Shown: in pieces, positions 58,270 to 64,000 of the stretch
Layout: each line of letters opens with the position of its first letter
Position numbering within the stretch: the stretch's first letter is position 1
From: Amycolatopsis nivea
GTDB lineage: Bacteria > Actinomycetota > Actinomycetes > Mycobacteriales > Pseudonocardiaceae
NCBI RefSeq assembly: GCF_004522235.1
Contig: NZ_SDLT01000021.1
Coordinates: forward strand, 90,348-154,347
Direction: 5' to 3'
DNA: 64,000 nucleotides
The notes under the pieces: model-generated
Told to the model about the DNA's origin: nothing
What the model saw: only the letters and a program-made list of their open reading frames with translations
Database searches by the model: none
Translations under genes and position numbers: made by a program

Positions 58270-59511
58270 TCAGGCGCGGTTCACCTGCTGCTGGGACGCC
58301 CCGGAAACCTGCGCGTAGCCGCTGACGATCGCGTCGAGCGTCGCCGCGTCGATGACGTCCTCGAGACGGTCGAAGCCGTCCGGCGCGCGCCGCTCGACCT
58401 CGTCGATGACGTTTTCCGGGCCGCCCCGGCGGTTGCGCAGCACGATCTCGCCGGTGGCGGCCAGCCGGTCGGCTTCGTACGCGCGCAGCGCCTCGGCGGG
58501 ATCGGCGTGCCGCGTCAGCTGCGCGGCGAGACTGGACGCGTCGAGAATCGCCTGGCCGGCGCCGTTGGAGCCCATCGGGTACATCGGATGGGCGGCGTCG
58601 CCGAGCAGCGTCACGCGTCCGTGCGACCAGGCGGGCAGCGGGTCCCGGTCGCACATCGGGAACTCGAAGATCTCCTCGGTGGCCTCGGCCAGCGCGGCGT
58701 GGTCGACCTCCGGGCACCGGAACCGCCCGACGTGCCGGGCCAGCTCCGCGCGGTCGCCGGGCTTGGCCCAGTCCTGCCGGTCCGGGGGCGGGTCGCCGGG
58801 CCGCCCGGTCTGAACGCAAACCGCCCAGTTGGTGAGCCGGGTGCCCGCGCTCCGGCCCGGCCCGATCGGATAGATCACCAGCTTGGCCGCGGTGCCGCCG
58901 GAGACGATCATCGAATCGCCGCCGCCGAACGCGGGCCAGTCGGTGGCGCCGCGCCACATCAAGACCCCGTTCCAGCGCGGCGGTCCTTCCTCGGGGAACA
59001 GGAGTGACCGCGCGGCCGAGTGAATCCCGTCGGCCGCCACCAGGACATCCCCGGCCACGGTCACCTCTTCGCCGCTTTCCCGCTCAGCGAAACGCACCCG
59101 CACGCCCTGCGCGTCCTGCTCGAACCCAGTCAGCCGATGCCCGGTCCGCACCGCCTCCGGACCGAGGCGGGTCTGGACCGCTTGCAGCAGCATGTTCCGC
59201 AGCCTGCCGCGGTGCAGGCAGTACTGGGGGAGCGTGAACCCGGCGTCGAGCCCGCACGGCTTGCGCAGGATCACCTGCCCGAGCCGATGGGTGTAGAACA
59301 GCTCGCGGGTGCGGATCCCGATCTCGTCCAGCTGACCGAGCAGCCCGAGCGCGGCGAGCTCCTTGACCGCGTGCGGCAAGGCATTGATCCCGACCCCGAG
59401 CTCGGCGACGCGGGTGCTCTGTTCGTACACCGCGCATTCGATGCCTTCGCGGTGCAGCCGCAGGGCAGCGGTCAGCCCGCCGATGCCCGCGCCGGCGATG
59501 ACGACCTTCAC
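58270..59511 (-). CDS. PhzS-like FAD-dependent monooxygenase
   Basis: 413 residues of the flavin aromatic hydroxylase family, closest in pattern to PhzS/salicylate-hydroxylase-like enzymes. VVIAGAGIGGLTAALRLHREG at residue 3, the DG motif VAADGIHSAARSLLFPEEG (about 163), MWRGATDWPAFGGGDSMIVSGG (a PhzS-like block), and the second FAD site VTLLGDAAHPMYPMGSNGAGQ (about 303). Uses NAD(P)H and O2 to hydroxylate or decarboxylate aromatic substrates. GTG 59511 gives the Rossmann strand directly at the N terminus. No phenazine genes are nearby. Confidence 0.88.
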   Translation of the reverse strand: MKVVIAGAGIGGLTAALRLHREGIECAVYEQSTRVAELGVGINALPHAVKELAALGLLGQLDEIGIRTRELFYTHRLGQVILRKPCGLDAGFTLPQYCLHRGRLRNMLLQAVQTRLGPEAVRTGHRLTGFEQDAQGVRVRFAERESGEEVTVAGDVLVAADGIHSAARSLLFPEEGPPRWNGVLMWRGATDWPAFGGGDSMIVSGGTAAKLVIYPIGPGRSAGTRLTNWAVCVQTGRPGDPPPDRQDWAKPGDRAELARHVGRFRCPEVDHAALAEATEEIFEFPMCDRDPLPAWSHGRVTLLGDAAHPMYPMGSNGAGQAILDASSLAAQLTRHADPAEALRAYEADRLAATGEIVLRNRRGGPENVIDEVERRAPDGFDRLEDVIDAATLDAIVSGYAQVSGASQQQVNRA

Positions 59512-59711
59512 GTGCGGCCTCCCGTCCTCGACTGCCCAGGGTGGCGGAGAGCGGGGTGGCGCGCTACCGCCGACCGGAGGTGGGACGGATTCGGTCTGGT
59601 GTGGACAGCTTTCGTAACGGTCGATCGGGTCATTGCGACTTGTGTGCTGCGATCGAGAAGAAAGCCTTCGGTGCGGCCGCGTCGTAATGCTGATCGACCG
59701 GGAGTTCCTTG

Positions 59712-60326
59712 ATGCGAACAAGTTCGTGGTTGCTGCTCTGCTGCGCGGTGGCGACCGCAGCGGCGCTTTCCGCTGGCTGCTCCGGGAATGGCGATGCCGC
59801 GGTGGCGAGCGCACCGCCAACGGTCACCGTGACCGTTACTACGGAGGCGTCGTCCGCCGCGCCGTCCACGCCCGAGGCGACACAGTCCGCCGGGTCGACC
59901 GGCCCGCGGGGCAATCCGGTGAAGAAGGTCGGCGAGGTCGTGCACTTCTCGCGTTCTTCGGCTGTCGCGCCGACGGATCCGTCGTTCACCGTCACCAAGA
60001 TCGCGAAGCAGCGGTCGAAGTACGGCTCCGAACAGGTCATGGCGGTGATGGTGCACGTGGAGACCAGCACCGACTCCGAACTGAACAGCGACCTGAGCCT
60101 GGCGCTGGGTCCGGTCGTCTACGTCACGGATCCGGACAGCGGCGAGAGCAAATCGCCGCACGGGGCGATGCAACTGGGGGAGATGCCGGGGACGTTCGGC
60201 CGAGACAAGAAGTACGACTTCGGGTTCGAGTACAAGCTCGCGGACGTGTACGACCACGGATGGCTGACGATCAACAGCAATGGCGGGCCGGGTTCGGGGA
60301 TCGACATCCAGTACGACCTCCGTTGA
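59712..60326 (+). CDS. Putative lipoprotein of unknown function
   Basis: 204 residues. Signal with lipobox LSAGC (Cys at about 23), a Thr/Val/Ser-rich linker (about 30 to 65), and a beta-sandwich-like domain resembling DUF4352-type secreted proteins: GEVVHFSRSSAVAPTDPSFTVTKI, VMAVMVHVETSTDSELNSDLSLALG, and a late YDFGFEYKLADVYDHGW. Function unknown; anchored outside the membrane. ATG 59712 follows a weak ribosome site. Confidence 0.75.
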   Translation: MRTSSWLLLCCAVATAAALSAGCSGNGDAAVASAPPTVTVTVTTEASSAAPSTPEATQSAGSTGPRGNPVKKVGEVVHFSRSSAVAPTDPSFTVTKIAKQRSKYGSEQVMAVMVHVETSTDSELNSDLSLALGPVVYVTDPDSGESKSPHGAMQLGEMPGTFGRDKKYDFGFEYKLADVYDHGWLTINSNGGPGSGIDIQYDLR

Positions 60327-60482
60327 GTATTGCCGCTTTCCTCAACGAGATCCCGGCAATCACCGATCGAAGCGATTCAGCCGAAGGGCCCCGGCCCGGC
60401 GGCGACGTCGCGATTGGACAGTCCTCGTCCGAGCAGGAGCAGCACGGCGCCGGTGCGGGGCGGGAAACCTCGGAGAGTTCGT

Positions 60483-60508
60483 GGCCCCGCCCGCCGCGGG
60501 GCGGGGCC
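60483..60508. terminator. Terminator between the lipoprotein and hsp20 genes
   Basis: 10-bp perfect stem GGCCCCGCCC / GGGCGGGGCC with a short loop, between two convergent genes. Confidence 0.65.
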
Positions 60509-60521
60509 GGTATCGAGACAG

Positions 60522-60959
60522 TCAGGCGCGGATCTGCTTGGCTCCGCCGCTGCCGCCGATGGCGATCTTGCGCGGCTTGGCCTGTTCGGCGATCGGCACC
60601 CGCAGGGTGAGCACGCCCGCGTCGTAGTCGGCTTTGATGCTGTCGGTGTCGAGGGTGTCGCCGAGGAACAGCTGGCGGGAGAACACCCCGCGCGGGCGCT
60701 CGGAGACCTGGACCTCCGCGTCCTCGCCGTAGTCGGGCCTGCGTTCGGCCTTGACGGTCAGCACGTTGCGCTCGACGTCCAGGTCGATCGACTCCGGCGC
60801 GACGCCGGGCAGGTCGAACTGCACGACGTAGTCGTTGCCGGACCGGTAGGCGTCCATCGGCATCACCGCCGGACGGGTGGCGGTGCCGTTGCCGCCGAAG
60901 AACTGCTGGGTCAGCCGATCGAGCTCCCGGAACGGGTCAGTTCGCATCAACATGACCAT
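60522..60959 (-). CDS. Hsp20/alpha-crystallin family small heat shock protein
   Basis: 145 residues. N-terminal MRTDPFRELDRLTQQFF, then the alpha-crystallin domain (about 35 to 125): YVVQFDLPGVAPESIDLDVERNVLTVKAERR, FSRQLFLGDTLDTDSIKADYDAGVLTLRVPI, with a C-terminal KPRKIAI holding the IxI-like anchoring motif. An ATP-independent holdase that keeps unfolding proteins soluble. Ribosome site GAGAAAGGGAGG lies just before the ATG at 60959. HspR-type inverted repeats are not evident upstream. Confidence 0.93.
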   Translation of the reverse strand: MVMLMRTDPFRELDRLTQQFFGGNGTATRPAVMPMDAYRSGNDYVVQFDLPGVAPESIDLDVERNVLTVKAERRPDYGEDAEVQVSERPRGVFSRQLFLGDTLDTDSIKADYDAGVLTLRVPIAEQAKPRKIAIGGSGGAKQIRA

Positions 60960-61218
60960 GCGCCTCCCTTTCTCCTTCCCACGTGCCCGCCGCCGGGGCG
61001 GGCGTTCGCTTGTCGGGGCTGTCGCGGAGATCCGGCCCCGCCGGACGCAAGCGGCGGGGCCGGAACCAGTTCGGGTGAAAAGCAACCGTGCTGTGCTGTG
61101 CTGCGGCGGGGCGGTCGCGGGACCACGTCACGAGACGCGATGCCGGGGCTGTGCGAGCCTCTTCGGCCGGGCGTCGTGGCAGACCTTCCCCGTCTCCGGT
61201 ATCACCTCCCCAGAGATT

Positions 61219-61485
61219 TCACGACTGTCGGGTGTGGTGCCTGCGGTTTGCCGGAGGAGAACGCTCCCGGTGCTCTGGCGGCCAAGCCCGCCACACGCTC
61301 GCCGGAACCCGCGCCTCGGCTGGGTTTCCGGTGCTGCGCGGGGGAAAGTCGTTGGGGTGCAACGGCGGGAGCACGGCGGCGGTCACGATCGACTCGAACT
61401 CGGCGCGCAACCAGCCCGGATCGGCGCAGATCAGCTCGACGAATTCGCGGGCAGTCGCGCCCTGGCGGCTGATGGTGTCCGGCAT
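61219..61485 (-). CDS. Small hypothetical protein
   Basis: 88 residues, no family assigned. The N-terminal half looks genuinely coding: TISRQGATAREFVELICADPGWLRAEFESIVTAA predicts two amphipathic helices. The second half is Pro/Arg-rich and may be disordered. GGGGAGTGG precedes the ATG, and an AT-rich promoter-like stretch (TATAG / ATATAC words, about 61531-61560) lies upstream. Moderately confident as a gene. Confidence 0.5.
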   Translation of the reverse strand: MPDTISRQGATAREFVELICADPGWLRAEFESIVTAAVLPPLHPNDFPPRSTGNPAEARVPASVWRAWPPEHRERSPPANRRHHTRQS

Positions 61486-61648
61486 CGTCGACCACTCCCC
61501 GGCTACGTAGTTTCGGCACCCAGGTCAGCTATCGCGTATATCCATTTCTATAGCGCGCACTGCAGATCATGTCAAGCCGGAAGTTGAGCCAATCTTGACC
61601 GCGGCCGGGCAGGCTGCGTCGGCCGCCGTCTCGGTACTGTCCCTTCCC

Positions 61649-62539
61649 ATGCCCACCACCGAGATCACCGCAGACCTGGTCCGCGACCTGCTCCGGGACC
61701 AGCATCCGGACCTGGCCGGTCTGCCGATCCGCGAGGTGGCGGGCGGCTGGGGCAACCAGATGTGGCGGCTCGGGGACGAACTCGCCGTCCGCATGCAGCG
61801 GATGGACCCCACCCCGCAGCTTCAGCTCAAGGAACGCCGGTGGCTGCCGGTGCTGGCCCCACGTCTGCCGCTCCCGGTGCCGGCGCCCGTGCGGTTCGGC
61901 GAACCGTCCGAGCGTTTCCCCAAGCACTGGACCGTGATGACGTGGGTCCCCGGCGAACCGCTCGACCACGGCACGATCAGCCGCGGCGTCCACGCGGCCG
62001 ACACGCTGGCGGATTTCCTTCGGGCGCTCCACGTCGAAGCCCCCGCCGACGCGCCGATCGCCGCGGATCGCGGTGCCCATCCCCGGGATTGCACGGGCGG
62101 CTTCGAGGAATTCATCGAGGCAGTCGCCCTCGGCAGCCTCGCGGACGACGTCCGGGCAGTCTGGGACGACGCCGTCGCGGCCCGCGCGTGGGAGGGTCCG
62201 CCGGTGTGGGTGCACGGCGACCTGCATCCGGCGAATGTCGTTGTCTCGGAAGGAACCCTCTCGGGCATCGTGGATTTCGGCGACCTGTTCGCCGGTGATC
62301 CGGCGTGGGATCTCGCCGCCGCCTGGGTGCTGCTGCCCGCGGGCACGGCCGCGCGGTTCTTCGAGAGCTACGCGCGGGCGGACGAGGCGGCGATCCGGCG
62401 TGCCCGCGGGCTGGCCGCGATGAAGAGCCTCTTCCTCATCCTCATGGGACAGAACGGGGACCAGGGCCTGCCCGGCGGGAAACCGCACTGGGGACCTGCG
62501 GGCCGGGCGGCGCTGGAGCGGGTCTTGCAGGGGCTTTGA
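61649..62539 (+). CDS. Aminoglycoside phosphotransferase (APH) family kinase
   Basis: 296 residues with the protein-kinase-like APH fold. N-terminal lobe: GGWGNQMWRLGDELAVRMQR, where the second-strand basic residue is Arg. Catalytic loop WVHGDLHPANVVV (about 190) with the Asp and Asn, followed by the DFG-like IVDFGDLFAGDPAWDLAAAW (about 205). Such kinases phosphorylate aminoglycosides, macrolides or cell metabolites; the name does not prove resistance. ATG 61649 gives the usual length. No antibiotic-specific neighbours. Confidence 0.88.
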   Translation: MPTTEITADLVRDLLRDQHPDLAGLPIREVAGGWGNQMWRLGDELAVRMQRMDPTPQLQLKERRWLPVLAPRLPLPVPAPVRFGEPSERFPKHWTVMTWVPGEPLDHGTISRGVHAADTLADFLRALHVEAPADAPIAADRGAHPRDCTGGFEEFIEAVALGSLADDVRAVWDDAVAARAWEGPPVWVHGDLHPANVVVSEGTLSGIVDFGDLFAGDPAWDLAAAWVLLPAGTAARFFESYARADEAAIRRARGLAAMKSLFLILMGQNGDQGLPGGKPHWGPAGRAALERVLQGL

Positions 62540-62542
62540 CGG

Positions 62543-62967
62543 TCAGTCCCACCACAGCGCGACGGCCAGCTCACGGCGGGCAGCTTCCGCATAGAAATCG
62601 CGCCGAATGCTGCCCCGCTAGGTCGCCGGTTACCGTCCGCGCGAGCGAGCCCAGCTCGGCCTCGATCTGCTCCAGGGACGACGGCACGACGGCGCGGACC
62701 GACTCCGGGTGATGCCGTGCAACGCTGCGACGTGCCGTGGCTCCAGCGCGGTCACCGGATGTCCGTCGATCGAGTAGAGCACATCTCGGTAGGCCGGATT
62801 GACTTCTTCGTAGCCGTCGAACCCGCGTCGCAGCAGCGCGAGGGTCTAGTCGTCGACTCCGGTCAGTTCCCGCCGTGACCCAGCAGTTCGCCCAGCGTTT
62901 CCGCCGACTGCCGACGGGCGGCAAGGTGCGCGGCGGAAATGCGGGCGAGCTGCTGGGTCACGGCCAT
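62543..62967 (-). pseudogene. DUF1877-like pseudogene with frameshifts and stop
   Basis: Minus-strand pieces in three phases form one decayed gene. The start MAVTQQLARISAAHLAARR is at 62967. After a stop and phase change come TLALLRRGFDGYEEVNPAYR and LYSIDGHPVTALEPRHVAAL. A third phase carries SVRAVVPSSLEQIEAELGSLA, and the end FYAEAARRELAVALWWD with stop is at 62543-62545. Opening TQQLAR and closing ALWWD are hallmarks of DUF1877 proteins. At least two frameshifts and an internal TAG are visible, so no functional product is expected. Convergent with the APH gene, 4 bases away. Confidence 0.78.
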
Positions 62968-63002
62968 GCGCCCGGACGCCGCGAGGACGCCCGGTCGGCG
63001 AC

Positions 63003-64000
63003 TTACAGCTTCGTCGCGAGCTCCGTCCAGCCGGGAGCGCCGATCCGGACGAACATCGGCGTCGTGTCCAGCGGCGCCGCGTAATCGTGCAGGGTCCGGC
63101 CGCCGATTTCGACTCGCTTGGTGTGCGGGTCGAACCAGAGTCCTGAAGGCAGCGCGATGTCGCGGGAGGCGCCCGAGGTGATCATCGGGGCCGCCAGCAG
63201 GGCGGGGCCGAGCATCCACTCGTCGTCGACGGTGTCGAAGCGGTGGTCGGCGGGGAAATCGAAGTACACCGGCCGCATGATCGGCGTGCCGTCCGCGACC
63301 GCTTGCTGTACCTGGGTTTTCAGGTAGCCCGCCAGTTTTGCGTGGGTGCGGACCGCGTCGGCGTACAGTTTCGCGGTGTCGGCCGGGTAGGCGACCGGCT
63401 TGCCGGTGGTGGTGTCGACCGTCGTCACCGGGGACGTCGACGCGTACATCAGCGGCATCAGCGACGCGGCCTGCGCCCAGCGCACGAGCACCTCGCGCGA
63501 CGGCGGCGGCATGCTGTTCGAGCCGCCGATCATGTCCGTCTCGACGAACGGGTAGCCGTTGGCCGAGATCGCCGACGCCCGGCGCAGCGAGGTGCGCAGG
63601 CCGTCCCACGTGGTGTCCGCGTCGACCGCCCGGATCACGAAGCCGTAGCGCTGGTTGCCCCAGTGCGTGCGGATGCCCGCGCCCTGCTGGTCGAACGCGT
63701 CGGTCATGTCCGCGCCGAGCTTCTGGTAGTCCTGCGGGGTCAGGTTCCCGGTGGCGGCGCAGCGGTCGTCGAAGAAGCGGGTGTCGAACTTGAAGCCGTC
63801 GACGCCGTAGTCGGCCATCAGCTTGCGCAGGTTGCCGGTGTACCACTCGCGGGCCTGCGGATTGCCGAGGTCGATGATGCCTGCGGTGCCGTTCCACCAG
63901 GTCACCGTGCACGGCTGGGCCGGATTTCCCTTGGCGCGCACCAGATAGCCGTGGTCGCGGGCGTAGGCGTAGTTCGCCGAGTCGAGGTTGATCCAGAACG
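63003..64000 (-). CDS. Glycoside hydrolase family 31 (partial, runs off the window)
   Basis: C-terminal portion of at least 331 residues; the N terminus lies beyond 64000. GH31 catalytic domain: the nucleophile strand YGVDGFKFDTRFF (Asp in KFD), general-acid region ISANGYPFVETDMIGGSN, then LMPLMYAST and the distal barrel TPIMRPVYFDFPADHRFDTVDDEWMLGPALLAAPM. The C-terminal beta domain is short, ending LATKL. The family hydrolyses alpha-glucosidic, alpha-xylosidic or related bonds. The KFD form of the nucleophile motif sets it apart from classical alpha-glucosidases and resembles divergent GH31 subgroups. Substrate and export status unknown without the N terminus. Confidence 0.88.
   Translation of the reverse strand, partial: FWINLDSANYAYARDHGYLVRAKGNPAQPCTVTWWNGTAGIIDLGNPQAREWYTGNLRKLMADYGVDGFKFDTRFFDDRCAATGNLTPQDYQKLGADMTDAFDQQGAGIRTHWGNQRYGFVIRAVDADTTWDGLRTSLRRASAISANGYPFVETDMIGGSNSMPPPSREVLVRWAQAASLMPLMYASTSPVTTVDTTTGKPVAYPADTAKLYADAVRTHAKLAGYLKTQVQQAVADGTPIMRPVYFDFPADHRFDTVDDEWMLGPALLAAPMITSGASRDIALPSGLWFDPHTKRVEIGGRTLHDYAAPLDTTPMFVRIGAPGWTELATKL

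Overview
The window is high-GC actinobacterial DNA. Gene content points to Pseudonocardiaceae, most likely Amycolatopsis or a close relative (inference). The signs are an SsgB-type sporulation protein, an F420-dependent glucose-6-phosphate dehydrogenase, the phosphatidylinositol mannoside block (thrS, HIT protein, PIP synthase, acyltransferase, pimA), an IdeR/DtxR iron box, a LAxTG-anchored surface protein, many GTG starts, and GTGA/ATGA/TGATG start-stop overlaps. It looks chromosomal: there is no phage, IS, integrase, plasmid or CRISPR signature.

1-8.6 kb: degenerate repeats, an acyltransferase-3 membrane protein, an FAD monooxygenase, a 16-bp tandem repeat field, a YggT protein, a sugar-acid operon (IlvD/Edd dehydratase plus AraD1-type FAH protein), a secreted alginate-lyase-family enzyme, and a small glycogen-binding-domain protein whose 3' end is duplicated downstream. 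8.9-11.2 kb: a TetR/crotonase pair, then a fluoride riboswitch driving two FluC/CrcB subunits.

11.3-19.7 kb: the most distinctive locus. One polarised operon encodes an NCS1 permease, a short HyuA-type hydantoinase/oxoprolinase, three DUF917 (S-methyl-thiohydantoin desulfurase family) paralogues, an SDR lacking its catalytic lysine, and a PucR regulator. It looks like uptake and breakdown of a hydantoin- or thiohydantoin-like heterocycle, with an arrangement I cannot match to a described pathway.

19.7-36 kb: mixed accessory and housekeeping genes: an XRE/SDR pair, S33 peptidase, RraA-like protein, Ogt, an iron-regulated siderophore-interacting protein, a repeat-rich membrane protein, GH76, Fgd, an SdrD-B surface protein, and a beta-helix lipoprotein. 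36-41 kb: a Tat DyP peroxidase, three minus-strand tRNAs (Gly, Cys, Val), SsgB, a plus-strand tRNA-Val, an ECF sigma factor translationally coupled to a 31-residue membrane microprotein and a YgaP-like protein, and a Ddn-hemerythrin fusion.

41-51.3 kb: a polyprenyl glycosylphosphotransferase, a RutE-like nitroreductase, then thrS-HIT-marR-pgsA-patA-pimA-LemA-like-xdhC-like. The middle is the conserved PIM block with a MarR gene inserted. 51.3-64 kb: a palindromic 30-bp repeat, EF-G2, a thermolysin-family protease, azlCD with a divergent XRE-cupin regulator, a MaoC remnant, a cupin, a PhzS-like monooxygenase, a lipoprotein, Hsp20, an APH-family kinase, a DUF1877 pseudogene, and a GH31 glycosidase running off the end.

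Degenerate GC-rich direct repeats recur in the intergenic gaps (near 0.1, 3.4, 8.5, 23.7, 35.9 and 51.3 kb). Their period and sequence differ at each site.
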